From positions 1-64,000 of the forward strand of contig NZ_BOMQ01000070.1 in NCBI RefSeq assembly GCF_016862275.1: a DNA stretch of 64,000 nucleotides, written 5' to 3'. This stretch comes from Actinoplanes nipponensis (lineage in GTDB: Bacteria; Actinomycetota; Actinomycetes; Mycobacteriales; Micromonosporaceae). Below the pieces are notes generated by a model. The model was not told the DNA's origin and ran no database searches. It was given only the letters and a program-made list of their open reading frames with translations. Position numbers and translations under genes: made by a program. This document shows positions 17,801 to 26,852 of the stretch, piece by piece. The number at the start of each line of letters is the position of its first letter. The stretch's first letter is position 1.

Positions 17801-20281
17801 TCAGTGCTCGCCGAAGACGTCGTGCGCCTCGAAGATGCCGGTCGGCGGCGTGACGGTGGTCCGGTTCGCGCCGCCCTCCCAGGTCACCGATCCGTCCGAA
17901 TTGCGCAGTACGTACTTGTAGGCCACCGCCGTGCCGGGCGGCAGGCCCGTGCCGCCCGACCAGACCGGGTAGCCGCTCGCGTCCAGGGCCAGGCCGCGCG
18001 CCGGGTCCCAGCCACCGAGCGCCGGCACGTCGCCGACCACGAGCACCTGCTGCCCCCAGGTCGTCTGCGCGGTGACGTGGAAGGTCGCCCGCACGACCCC
18101 GCCGGCCGGCGGACGGAACGCGACCCCGGCGCCCTCCCGGACGGCGCCGGCGGTGTCGCTGGCGAAGGTGAGCCCGTCGCGGCCGTCGGCGCTCTCGATC
18201 CCGATGGTCGCGCTGCGGCCGTCGGCCAGGTCTCCGGTCAGGCCCCGGTAGCCGTACGTGACGGAGCCGTCCGGGCGCAGCTCGGCCGAGAAGGACACCC
18301 GCTGGCCGCGGTCGGCGAAGAAGGCCAGGTTGCGCCACTCGACGACGAACGAGTCCGGGGCGGCGCTGGTGTAGACGCCGGCCTGGTCGTCGATGAACAG
18401 GTCGTCCCACAGGGCGTACAGGGCCGCGTTCGGGGCCGCGGGGTCCGGCGCCGGGCGGTTGGCGAAGCCCGTCTCCGGGCCGCCGAAGCTCAGCAGGCCG
18501 TTGCTGCTGACCCAGACCCGGGTGGCGCGTACGCCGTAATGGTCGAACGCGAACGGCAGGGTGAGCTCGGCGGTCGCGTCGTCGCCGCTCACCTCGACCC
18601 GCTCGGCGCCTGCCCGGTAGGCGGCGGCGACCGGCGCGCAGGTGTGGCCGGCGGCGTCCGTCCGCGGCGCCAGCGCGACATCGGCCCGGGTCTCGCCGCT
18701 GAGCTCCAGCCGGCGTTCCGCCGCCCCCAGGCACCCCTCGACCGGGACAACCCGCAGCACGTAGGCCCCCTGCGGCGCGGTCAGCCGGTAACGGCCGTCG
18801 GCGTCGGTCCGGGTGGCCGCGCCGGCGCCCCTGAGCACGACGCTCGCGCCGGCCACCGGCCCGTCCGGCCCGGTGACCGAGCCGCTCAGGGTGGCCCGCG
18901 GCGGCGGGTGCAGCGCCCGGGAGACCGCCGCGTACGCGTCCAGCCGGCCCTCGCCGTACACGTTGTTGTCCTCCGGGTCGCCGCCGCACGAGGAGTCGGC
19001 GGTGTCCACGGCCGTGGCGTCGAGGATCTGCCGGGTGGCCGCGACGTCGTGCCGCAGGGCGGGGACCTTGGACCACAGCAGGGCCACCGTGCCGGCGGTG
19101 TGCGGCGAGGCCATCGACGTCCCGCTGAGGACGGCGTAACCGCCGGGGACGCTGGAGCGCACGTCGACGCCCGGCGCCGCGACGTCCGGCTTGGTCTCGC
19201 CGTTCTCGCCGCCGCCCCGGCTGGAGAAGGCGGCGGCGGTGTCGTTGCGGTCGAGGGCGCCCGACGCGTACGACGCGGCGTAGACACCCGGGGTGCCGCC
19301 GGTCGCGCACGCCGGCCCGGTGTTGCCCGCCGAGAAGGCCGGGAAGATCCCCGCGGCCACCCACGCGGCCACGATCTGCTGGTACCAGGGGTCGAAGCCG
19401 GCGCCGCCCCAGGAGTTGTTGACGACGTCCGGGGCGAGGTCCGGGCGCGGGTTCCGCCCGGCGCTGTCGGTCGGCGCCAGGATCCACTGCCCGGCGGCGA
19501 GCAGGGCGGCCGCCGAGCAACTGGACGACTCGCAGCCCTTCGCGGCGATCCAGCGGGCGCCCGGCGCGACGCCGATGCCCGCCCCGTCCGCGCGGCCGAC
19601 CATGGTGCCCATGGTGTGCGTGCCGTGCCCGTCGGTGTCGCAGGGCCCCGCGCCGGGGCACAGGCCCGTCGGGTCGAACCAGTTGTAGTCGTGCGTGACG
19701 CTGCCGTCGGCCGCCCGGCCCCGGTAGCTCGCGGCCAGCGCCGGGTGGTCGGCCTGCACCCCGGTGTCGATGTTGGCCACGACGATGCCGGCGCCGTCGT
19801 CGGCGAGGTCGGACCAGACCCGCGGTGCGCCGATCCGGTCGATGTTCCACTCGGCGTCGCCGGTCGCGGCCACGGCCGTGCCCGGCGCGGGCCGCGGCGC
19901 CGGCACGCTCCGGTCGGGCAGCACCGCGCTGACGTCGGGCCGGGCGGCGATCGCGGCCGCCAACTCCGCGTTCCCGGTCACCCGGATCGTGTCGACGATC
20001 CAGAAAGGAGTGAAATCCGCCCGCTGTTTCCGCAGGTAGCGGCGGAGCCCGGCCTGGCTCTGCTCGGCCTGGGCGGTTCTGGCGCGGAAGACGTCGGTCC
20101 CTCGCGCCGGGTCGGGCGGCGCATCGAGGGTCACCCAGAAGGTGGCCGTGGCGCCGCCGGCGAGCTGGGCCCGTACCCGGGGATCGACCTTGCCGGGGTC
20201 GGCGTGCGCCGGCGGCGGCCCTCCGGTCACCCCGCCCAGCACCACCAGCAAGCCCAGTAGCGCGGTCCATCTGCTGCGCAT
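17801..20281 (-). CDS. Secreted subtilisin-like (S8) serine protease with C-terminal CBM20 starch-binding domain
   Basis: The 826-aa exoprotease starts at ATG 20281, with GGGAGG 7 bp upstream and a signal peptide [17 protein letters not shown]...AHA. An inhibitor_I9-like propeptide region follows (about 30-130), then the S8 catalytic domain with Asp in ANIDTGV (about 171), His in DTDGHGTHT (about 218) and Ser in SGTSMASPH (about 388). After it come a carboxypeptidase-regulatory-like beta domain (about 460-540) and a beta-sandwich region. The last 95 or so residues match the CBM20 fold ([58 protein letters not shown]), including the conserved aromatic residues. The enzyme would therefore be a protease that docks to starch or glycogen. 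A MalR-like operator candidate lies upstream. Confidence 0.92.
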   Translation of the reverse strand: MRSRWTALLGLLVVLGGVTGGPPPAHADPGKVDPRVRAQLAGGATATFWVTLDAPPDPARGTDVFRARTAQAEQSQAGLRRYLRKQRADFTPFWIVDTIRVTGNAELAAAIAARPDVSAVLPDRSVPAPRPAPGTAVAATGDAEWNIDRIGAPRVWSDLADDGAGIVVANIDTGVQADHPALAASYRGRAADGSVTHDYNWFDPTGLCPGAGPCDTDGHGTHTMGTMVGRADGAGIGVAPGARWIAAKGCESSSCSAAALLAAGQWILAPTDSAGRNPRPDLAPDVVNNSWGGAGFDPWYQQIVAAWVAAGIFPAFSAGNTGPACATGGTPGVYAASYASGALDRNDTAAAFSSRGGGENGETKPDVAAPGVDVRSSVPGGYAVLSGTSMASPHTAGTVALLWSKVPALRHDVAATRQILDATAVDTADSSCGGDPEDNNVYGEGRLDAYAAVSRALHPPPRATLSGSVTGPDGPVAGASVVLRGAGAATRTDADGRYRLTAPQGAYVLRVVPVEGCLGAAERRLELSGETRADVALAPRTDAAGHTCAPVAAAYRAGAERVEVSGDDATAELTLPFAFDHYGVRATRVWVSSNGLLSFGGPETGFANRPAPDPAAPNAALYALWDDLFIDDQAGVYTSAAPDSFVVEWRNLAFFADRGQRVSFSAELRPDGSVTYGYRGLTGDLADGRSATIGIESADGRDGLTFASDTAGAVREGAGVAFRPPAGGVVRATFHVTAQTTWGQQVLVVGDVPALGGWDPARGLALDASGYPVWSGGTGLPPGTAVAYKYVLRNSDGSVTWEGGANRTTVTPPTGIFEAHDVFGEH

Positions 20282-20372
20282 GTTCGTCCTCCCGTTGTGT
20301 GCGACGGGAGCCATCTTGGACACCGATCGTTGCCTGTCGATGACGGAACGAAGTCCTTAGCAAGAGTTTTCG

Positions 20373-20397
20373 TTAACTTGCAGCAAGATGTTGCAGG
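20373..20397. promoter_or_regulatory. Candidate LacI/MalR-type operator upstream of the starch-binding protease
   Basis: The palindrome CTTGCAGCAAG (20377-20387) is followed by a second TTGCAGG half-site (20391-20397), about 95 bp upstream of the protease start and 120 bp upstream of the divergent adaptor gene. From memory it resembles the CTTGCAG boxes bound by the maltose regulator before Streptomyces amylase genes; I could not verify this. Confidence 0.35.
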
Positions 20398-20515
20398 CAC
20401 CGTTTTCCGGGCCGCCGGCGGCTTGCGACGCCGATGTACCGTCTGCGAGCGCCGTTCGGATCGAGGGTCATCTCCGGGCGGCCGAGGTGTCCAGACGAAC
20501 AGCTAAGGGGAACCG

Positions 20516-21520
20516 GTGGACGGACGCAGGCTGCTGCCGAGCGTGCTCGCGGGACTGTCCATCGTGGCGGCCCTGGCCGGCTGCTCGGACTCCTCCGACG
20601 AGGCGCAGACACCCGGGCTGGAGCCGCGCGGCACCGTGCTGACCACGGTCAAGCCGACCCGGCAGGACCTCACCAACCGGATCAGCCTCAACGGCAAGGT
20701 CGCGATCAACCCGGTCTACGGCATCGTCGCGCCGGTCGACGGCGAGCTGCGGTACGTGCAGCGCCAACCGTCGACCACGGCCAGCACCCAGGCGACCTGG
20801 GTGGCCACGGTCTGGGACCACGGCACGCCGCACAAGGTGCTCATGCCGAAGAACTCGATCCTCGCCGGCCGGCTGCTCGACGACCGGACCACGGTCACCG
20901 CCGGGATGCCGGTCATCTCGGCCAAGCGCGCGGGGTACGCGGTCGTCGCCGACATCGACAGCGCGCTGGCGTACCGGATCTCCGGCTCGGCCAAGTCCGT
21001 CCAGGGCCAGATCAAGAACGGCCCGGGCCCGTTCCCCTGCAAGCCGCTGGGCACCATCGCCGCCCTGCCGGCCGGGACCATTCCCGAGCCGCCGCCGGTC
21101 ACGCCGTCGCCGGGCGCCACCGGCGACCCCAAGACGGAGCCGGCGCCCGAGCCGCCGGCCGGCGGGGCCGAGGGCTCCGAGCCGACCGGCCTGCGGCTGG
21201 TCTGCACCGCCGCCAAGGGTGTCAAGCTCATCAACGGCGCCGCGGTGACCCTGGACATGGTCACCGACAAGGCCGACGACGTGCTGGTGCTGCCGGTCGA
21301 GGCGATCGCCGGCAGCCAGGGCCGGGGCAAGGTCGACGTGGTCGGGCCGGACCGGGTCCGCAAGACGGTCGACGTGGTGCTCGGGCTCACCGACGGCAAG
21401 GTCGTGGAGATCAAGAAGGGTCTGCAGGGCGACGAGACCGTGGCGATCCCCGGCCCCAACCTGCCGGCCGCGCCCGAGAACCCGAACCCCGGCGACCAGC
21501 CGTCCGGGGCCGTGGGATGA
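20516..21520 (+). CDS. Efflux adaptor-like lipoprotein (MacA/HlyD-type accessory subunit)
   Basis: The 334-aa predicted lipoprotein has the N-terminus RRLLPSVLAGLSIVAALAGC, a clear lipobox with Cys at about residue 23. It contains a beta-barrel/lipoyl-like region (KPTRQDLTNRISLNGKVAINPVYGIVAPVDGELR) and a C-terminal segment (VLVLPVEAIAGSQGRGKVDVVGPD) typical of periplasmic adaptor proteins in Gram-positive ABC systems. A Pro-rich insert lies in the middle (about residues 185-225). GTG 20516 is preceded by AAGGGGA. It overlaps the following ATPase gene by 4 bp, which supports a MacAB-like assembly. Cargo unknown. Confidence 0.82.
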   Translation: MDGRRLLPSVLAGLSIVAALAGCSDSSDEAQTPGLEPRGTVLTTVKPTRQDLTNRISLNGKVAINPVYGIVAPVDGELRYVQRQPSTTASTQATWVATVWDHGTPHKVLMPKNSILAGRLLDDRTTVTAGMPVISAKRAGYAVVADIDSALAYRISGSAKSVQGQIKNGPGPFPCKPLGTIAALPAGTIPEPPPVTPSPGATGDPKTEPAPEPPAGGAEGSEPTGLRLVCTAAKGVKLINGAAVTLDMVTDKADDVLVLPVEAIAGSQGRGKVDVVGPDRVRKTVDVVLGLTDGKVVEIKKGLQGDETVAIPGPNLPAAPENPNPGDQPSGAVG

Positions 21521-22206
21521 GCGCGCTGATCGAGCTGACCGGCATCACCAAGGTCCTCAAGGGTCAGCAGGAACCCCGCACCATCCTGGCCGGCGTGAAC
21601 CTGACCGTGCAGCCGGGCGAGAGCGTGGCGATCGTCGGGCGTTCCGGCTCCGGCAAGAGCACCCTGCTCAGCGTCCTGGGCCTGTTCGACCGCCCCGACG
21701 AGGGCAGCTACCTGCTCGCCGGCGAGGACATCAGCCGGCTGCCCGAGCGCAAGGCCGCGAAGCTGCGCAGCTCGCACTTCGGCTTCGTGTTCCAGCGCTT
21801 CTTCCTGCTCAAGCACCTGACCGCGGCCCAGAACGTGGCCATGGCGCTGGTCAACGGCCAGGGCTGGCTGCCCCGGCGGGAGCGCCGGGCCCGGGTGCTG
21901 CAGGCGCTCGACCAGGTCGGCATCGCGCACCTGGCGAAGAACCGGCCGGCCCGGATGTCCGGCGGCGAGCAGCAGCGGGTGGCGATCGCCCGGGCCCTGG
22001 TCCGCGAGCCCCGGGTGCTGCTCGCCGACGAACCGACCGGCGCGCTGGACACCGAGACCGGCACCGCCGTGATCGACGCCCTGCTGGGCGCGACCGAGCG
22101 CGGCTGCGGGCTGGTGCTGGTCACCCACGACCGGGACCACGCGGCCCGGATGGGCCGCACGCTCGACCTGGTCGACGGCGTCCTCACCGAGCGGGTGCCC
22201 GCGTGA
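21517..22206 (+). CDS. ABC transporter ATP-binding protein (MacB/LolD family)
   Basis: The 229-aa stand-alone nucleotide-binding protein has Walker A GRSGSGKST, Q-loop VFQRFFLLKHLT, signature MSGGEQQRVAIARAL, Walker B VLLADEPTGALD and H-loop VTHD. The GEQQRVAIARALV...LLADEPTGALD pattern is characteristic of MacB/LolD/FtsE-type exporters that work mechanically with FtsX-like permeases. ATG 21517 overlaps the adaptor stop; its own stop overlaps the permease start. A longer in-frame reading from 20434 is not coding. Confidence 0.93.
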   Translation: MSALIELTGITKVLKGQQEPRTILAGVNLTVQPGESVAIVGRSGSGKSTLLSVLGLFDRPDEGSYLLAGEDISRLPERKAAKLRSSHFGFVFQRFFLLKHLTAAQNVAMALVNGQGWLPRRERRARVLQALDQVGIAHLAKNRPARMSGGEQQRVAIARALVREPRVLLADEPTGALDTETGTAVIDALLGATERGCGLVLVTHDRDHAARMGRTLDLVDGVLTERVPA

Positions 22207-23483
22207 GGCGGCTGTCCGGCCGGCTCCGCTCGGCGCTGATCATCGGGCTCCAGGGCATCCGGGCCCGCAAGATGCGCACGCTGCTGTCGATGGTGAGCCT
22301 CTTCCTCGGCGTGCTGGCCGTGGTCGTCGTGCAGGCCGGCGCCAGCATCGCCGACAAGGCGCTGCTGTCGGACATCGAGCTCACCTCGGCCGTCGACGGC
22401 ACCACCATCATCAACCTGCAGATGCAGCCCAAGGCCACCGGGATCGTGCTCGACACGCTGCACGAGCGGTCCGACGCGGTGGCCATGCTCGGCGTCCAGG
22501 CGATCATCGGCGAGCCCAACGTGGCCCCGGTCAACCCGGGCGCCTCGCCGTTCGACGAGGACTGGGGCGGCGGCGTGGTCTGCTACGGCAACGGGCCGTG
22601 CCAGCCCGCCGACGCCCAGCCGAAGGGTCAGGCGGTCGAGGTCCGGCTGACCGCGATGACCGGCGACGTCCGCCCGTTCCGGCCGCTGCGGCCGCGTACC
22701 GGGCAGTGGCTCGACTTCACCACGGTGCCGGCGATGGCGCCGCGGATCGTGGTCAACCGCGAGGCCGCGAAGGGCTTCGAGCGGTACCAGGTGCCGGCCG
22801 AGATGCGCATCGGCGGCGCGGCGGCCAACGTCACCCCGCAGTTCGTCGGGGTGGTCGACGACGGCGACGCCCAGCCGCGCGCCTACGTACGGCTGGACGA
22901 GCTGACCACCTGGCTGCCCGAGACCGGCCTGGCCGACCCCAACTCCGGGGGCGAGATGCAGGTGCTGGTGTCCCCGGGCAGCCCGGTCGAGCAGGTGCTC
23001 ACCGCCAAGCTCAAGGGCATCGGCGCGGAGACCTGGACCGAGACCGTGGACGCCAAGAAGCAGATGGAGAGCCAGCTCAAGCTGCTGCGCCTGGTCTTCC
23101 TGGCGATGGCCGGCCTGGTCCTGCTCATCGGCGTGGCCGGCATCCTCAACGTCGGCCTGGCCACCGTGGGGGAGCGGGTCGAGGAGTTCGCGCTGCGCCG
23201 GGCCGTGGGCACCCCGAGGATGCTGCTGGCCGGCATCGTGCTCGCCGAGACGTTGCTCACCGGGCTGTTCACCGCCGCGGTGGCGATCGGGCTCAGCGCG
23301 GCCGGCCTGCGCGCCGTCTCCGTGCTGGTCGGCGACTCCGAGCCGTTCCTGCGGGACCTGCAGTTCCCGTGGGAGGCGGGGATCGCCGGCATCATCGCGG
23401 GCCTGGTCGCCGGCCTCCTCGGCGGCTTCATCCCGGCGCTGCGGGCGGCGGGGATCCCCATCGCCACGGTCATGCGTGCTTGA
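22203..23483 (+). CDS. FtsX/MacB-type ABC permease
   Basis: The 426-aa permease has one N-terminal transmembrane helix (TLLSMVSLFLGVLAVVVVQAG), a large extracytoplasmic MacB_PCD-like domain (about 50-290), and three C-terminal helices with the conserved FtsX motif (VGLATVGERVEEFALRRAVG). GTG 22203 overlaps the ATPase stop by 4 bp. Together with the adaptor and ATPase it forms a tripartite-like exporter or mechanotransmission complex. The extracytoplasmic part contains an isolated Cys pair (VCYGNGPCQ) that could form a disulfide. Confidence 0.9.
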   Translation: MRRLSGRLRSALIIGLQGIRARKMRTLLSMVSLFLGVLAVVVVQAGASIADKALLSDIELTSAVDGTTIINLQMQPKATGIVLDTLHERSDAVAMLGVQAIIGEPNVAPVNPGASPFDEDWGGGVVCYGNGPCQPADAQPKGQAVEVRLTAMTGDVRPFRPLRPRTGQWLDFTTVPAMAPRIVVNREAAKGFERYQVPAEMRIGGAAANVTPQFVGVVDDGDAQPRAYVRLDELTTWLPETGLADPNSGGEMQVLVSPGSPVEQVLTAKLKGIGAETWTETVDAKKQMESQLKLLRLVFLAMAGLVLLIGVAGILNVGLATVGERVEEFALRRAVGTPRMLLAGIVLAETLLTGLFTAAVAIGLSAAGLRAVSVLVGDSEPFLRDLQFPWEAGIAGIIAGLVAGLLGGFIPALRAAGIPIATVMRA

Positions 23484-23513
23484 CCGGGTGGTAGATCACC
23501 GGAGAATGCACGA

Positions 23514-24494
23514 GTGGACTACGTGAACCTCGGCTCGACCGGCCTGCGGGTCTCCCGCCTCTGCCTCGGCGCGATGAGCTACGGCGCCCCCGACCGCGGC
23601 CCGCACCCGTGGTCGCTGCCGGAGGAACAGGCCCGGCCGTTCATCCGGCAGGCGCTGGAGCTGGGCGTCACCTTCTTCGACACGGCCAACGTCTACTCCG
23701 ACGGCACCAGCGAGGAGATCCTCGGCCGCGCGCTGAAGGACTTCGCCGACCGCGAGGACGTGGTGATCGCGACCAAGGTGCACGGCCGGATGCGGCCCGG
23801 TCCCAACGGCGCCGGCCTGTCCCGCAAGCACATCATGACGGAGATCGACAACAGCCTGCGCCGGCTCGGCACCGACTACGTCGACCTCTACCAGATCCAC
23901 CGGCTGGACCCGGCCACCCCGATCGAGGAGACCCTCGAGGCGCTGCACGACCTGGTCAAGGCCGGCAAGGTGCGCTACCTCGGCGCCTCGTCGATGTGGG
24001 CCTGGCAGTTCGCCCAGGCGCTGTACCTGGCCGACCGCCATGGCTGGACCAGGTTCGTGTCCATGCAGAACCACTACAACCTGCTCTACCGCGAGGAGGA
24101 GCGGGAGATGCTGCCGCTCTGCGCCGACCAGGGCATCGCGGTGATCCCGTGGAGCCCGCTGGCCCGCGGCAAGCTGACCCGCGACTGGCAGCAGGACACC
24201 GCCCGCTCCGGCACGGACGAGTTCGGCAAGACCCTGTACGCGGGCGCCGAGGAGAACGACCGGCAGATCGTCGACGCGGTGGCCACGGTGGCGGAGCAGC
24301 GCGGTGTCCCGCGCGCGCAGATCGCGCTGGCCTGGGTGGCGGGCCACCCGGCCGTGACGGCCCCGATCGTCGGCGCGACCAAGCCGCACCACCTCGACGA
24401 CGCGGTCGCCGCGGTGGCGCTGACCCTCACCGACCAGGAGCGCAAGCTCCTCGAGCACGGCTACCGGCCCCGGCCCGTCGCCGGCTTCGGGTGA
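23514..24494 (+). CDS. Aldo/keto reductase
   Basis: The 326-aa NADPH-dependent oxidoreductase has a TIM-barrel fold. The catalytic tetrad is visible: Asp56 and Tyr61 in FFDTANVYS, Lys88 in ATKVHG and His129 in LYQIHRLD. The cofactor-binding C-terminus (APIVGATKPHHLDDAVAA) fits the AKR11/YajO-like subgroup. It starts at GTG 23514, 30 bp after the permease, and is followed 7 bp later by the ATP-grasp gene, so the two are probably cotranscribed. Physiological substrate unknown. Confidence 0.9.
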   Translation: MDYVNLGSTGLRVSRLCLGAMSYGAPDRGPHPWSLPEEQARPFIRQALELGVTFFDTANVYSDGTSEEILGRALKDFADREDVVIATKVHGRMRPGPNGAGLSRKHIMTEIDNSLRRLGTDYVDLYQIHRLDPATPIEETLEALHDLVKAGKVRYLGASSMWAWQFAQALYLADRHGWTRFVSMQNHYNLLYREEEREMLPLCADQGIAVIPWSPLARGKLTRDWQQDTARSGTDEFGKTLYAGAEENDRQIVDAVATVAEQRGVPRAQIALAWVAGHPAVTAPIVGATKPHHLDDAVAAVALTLTDQERKLLEHGYRPRPVAGFG

Positions 24495-24501
24495 GGCGCG
24501 G

Positions 24502-25413
24502 ATGACCACCACCGTCGGCCTGGTCACCACCGACACCGCGCTCGTGCGTGAGCACGACCCGGACACCGCCGTGCTGCTGCGGGCCCTCACCGAGGCCGGC
24601 TTCCGGGCCTCGGCCCCGGTCTGGCACGACCCGGCGGTCGACTGGGCGGCCTTCGACCTGCTGGTGATCCGGTCGCCGTGGGACTACCCCGAGCGGTACG
24701 CCGAGTTCACCGGCTGGCTGGCCCGCGTGGCCGGGAGCACCCGCATCCTCAACGCGCCCGAGCTGATCCACTGGAACATCGACAAGCGCTACCTCGACGA
24801 CTTCCGCGCCCTGGACGTGCCGTGCGTGCCGTACGCGTTCTGCACGACGCCCGCCGAGGCGCAGGCGGCGCTCGCCGCGCTGGCCCACGGCCGGGTGGTG
24901 GTGAAGCCGTCGGTGTCGGCCGGCGCCCGTGACACCGGGCTGTTCGAGCCGGACGACCCCCGGGCCGCGAAGCTGGCGGCGCACATCGTCGCCACGGGCC
25001 GGACGGCGATGGTCCAGCCGGCGGTGGAGGAGGTCGTCGCGCACGGCGAGAACGCCCTGTTCTTCCTCGACGGCGAGTACGCCTACGCCTGCCACAAGGG
25101 GCCCATCCTGGCGCCCGGCGGCGGTTACCTCGGCGGCGAGTACACCGAGGTCATCACCCGCGCCGAGCCGTCCGCCGCGGAGCTCGACCTGGGCCGCGCG
25201 ACCATCGCCGCCCTCGCCGGGATCGCGGCCCGCCGGGGCTTCGCCGCGGACGCCGGGCGGCCGCTCTACGCCCGGGTCGACATCGCGTCGCGGCAGGGCG
25301 GCGATCCGCAGCTCATCGAGGTGGAGGTGTTCGAGCCGTCCTACTTCGTCGACGTCGTGCCCGAGGCGGCCGGCCTGTTCGTACGGGCCGTGGAGCGGCG
25401 CTGCCGGCCGTGA
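24502..25413 (+). CDS. ATP-grasp domain protein (RimK-like ligase)
   Basis: The 303-aa protein shows ATP-grasp features: RSPWDYPERYAEF, NAPELIHWNIDKRYLDD, the nucleotide-binding strand GRVVVKPSVSAGARDTGLF, MVQPAVEEVV, and the metal-binding C-terminal segment LIEVEVFEPSYFVDVVPEAA. Members make amide or related bonds via acyl-phosphates. The acceptor is unknown; similar single-domain actinobacterial proteins are usually annotated only by fold. ATG 24502 lies 7 bp after the aldo-keto reductase stop. Confidence 0.85.
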   Translation: MTTTVGLVTTDTALVREHDPDTAVLLRALTEAGFRASAPVWHDPAVDWAAFDLLVIRSPWDYPERYAEFTGWLARVAGSTRILNAPELIHWNIDKRYLDDFRALDVPCVPYAFCTTPAEAQAALAALAHGRVVVKPSVSAGARDTGLFEPDDPRAAKLAAHIVATGRTAMVQPAVEEVVAHGENALFFLDGEYAYACHKGPILAPGGGYLGGEYTEVITRAEPSAAELDLGRATIAALAGIAARRGFAADAGRPLYARVDIASRQGGDPQLIEVEVFEPSYFVDVVPEAAGLFVRAVERRCRP

Positions 25414-25511
25414 AAACCCGCTCCGCCGCCGGCCGAAGCGGTGGTACGGTCCGTCGCGATGAATACCTCCTCGGTGCGATTGGGGGTCCCGTCCGGTCAA
25501 GGTGAGTGCTG

Positions 25512-26817
25512 ATGCGCTCCCCGAACGCCGACGGTGGATCCCGTCTCTGCCTCTGGCGGCGCGTGCGCGAGTTCGCCGTGCCGCTCCCGATGATCGAGTC
25601 CGCGACCGCCCACCGGGCCCGGGGTGACTGGGCGGCGGCGTGCGCCGCGGCCCGGGTCGACGTCGAGCTGAGTCCGCGGGCGCTGGCCCGTACCCATGGC
25701 GCGGAGCTCGCCGCCCGGATCCGTGCGGATCTCCGCCACCTCGCCCCCGACCTGCTGCGCTGGCACCTGCCCCGGATCGCGCCGGACGGGCTGCTGCGCC
25801 CCGGTCTGACCATCTCCCTGGCCCGGTACGGCCGCGGCGACCTGCACCTGGTCGCCCGCACGCCACCGGCCTGGGCGGACGCCGGCCAGCGGTTCAGCCT
25901 GGCGGTGTGGGACCGGGCCGATCCCGGCTCCCCGCGGCCGGACCGGCGGTTCCGGCTGGACCTGCACCGGCACCTGTGGGACGCGCGCCGCTCCCCGGAG
26001 CTGGCCGCGAGGTCCGCAGTGGACGATGAGGACGGCCGGCCGCCGGGCGTGCCACCGGGCTGCGCCGCCGGCCGCTGGGCCGCCGAGGCCGCCATCCTGC
26101 TCCGGGCCGAGGGCCAGCCGCCCGGCGCGGTGACGGTCCGGTTCGGTGGCCGGCGCGCGTCGATGCTGGAACTCACCGCGGCCGGAACGCTGCGGATCGG
26201 GCCGGGCCCCGTGCGGGGCTGGTTGGCCGCGCTGCCGGTTGCTGCCCCACGCGGCAACCTGGGAATCGCCCGACCTCGCGCTGCTGCGGGCCGGGCTCAT
26301 CTCCCCGGACCGGCTGCACCCGCTGGTCGCGGCGGCGCTCGCTCCCGGCCGCGCCGGGCCCGGCCCGGCTTGCGCGCCGCGTCCCGGAGCCGGTCCCCGC
26401 CGGGTGGAATGCCGGGGCGTGGTGCACCGGATCGGCCTGGTCGACGGGGTGCTGACCGCCCTGGACCACGGCCCGGACGAGATCCGCCGCGAGCAGCTGC
26501 TGGCCGCCCTGACCGGCACCCCGGTGGCCTGCCTGCGGGCGATCGACGAGGCCCACCGGGGCCCGGCGGAGCTGGACGACGTCCGCGCCCGGCTCGATCA
26601 CGGCGACGCGGCCGGGGCCCTGGCCGTCGTCGAGGCGCTGCTCGGGCCGGACGCGGCCCTGCGCGGCGGCCTGCGCGACGAGCTGGAGACCGCGGTGCTG
26701 CGGCAGCTCTCGTACGGGCTCTTCCGGGCCGGGCTGACCGGTCGCGGGCCGCTGCCGACCGACCGGGACCGGCGCAACCAGCACCGTGGCCACCCGCGGC
26801 ACGCCGCCACCCGCTGA
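25512..26817 (+). pseudogene. MoxR/VWA-associated protein, frameshifted
   Basis: An ATG at 25512 with AAGGTGAG upstream opens a reading frame (LCLWRRVREFAVPLPMIESATAHRARGDW onward) with good codon bias to about 26,240. The coding signal then jumps to the +1 frame, which continues as PHAATWESPDLALLRAGLISPDRLHP to a stop at 26817, 35 bp before the MoxR gene. The original frame goes on open but becomes Arg/Pro/Gly nonsense. A single-base insertion between about 26,235 and 26,265 (or a sequencing error) explains this. The intact protein would be about 435 aa with no known domain. I recall similar proteins next to MoxR and VWA genes in other actinobacteria, so it is probably the third component. 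Whether the gene is dead is not settled. Confidence 0.7.
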
Positions 26818-26852
26818 CCCCCTGCTCGCCCACTCTCCCCAAGGTGATCACC

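Noticed and set aside
20434-22206. A 590-codon frame joining the adaptor region to the ATPase.
   Set aside because: The adaptor is encoded in the other frame with a lipoprotein signal; this frame is coding only from 21517.
26235-26265. Programmed +1 frameshift site in the MoxR-associated gene.
   Set aside because: No slippery codon with a following stop or strong pseudoknot is evident; mutation or sequencing error is simpler.
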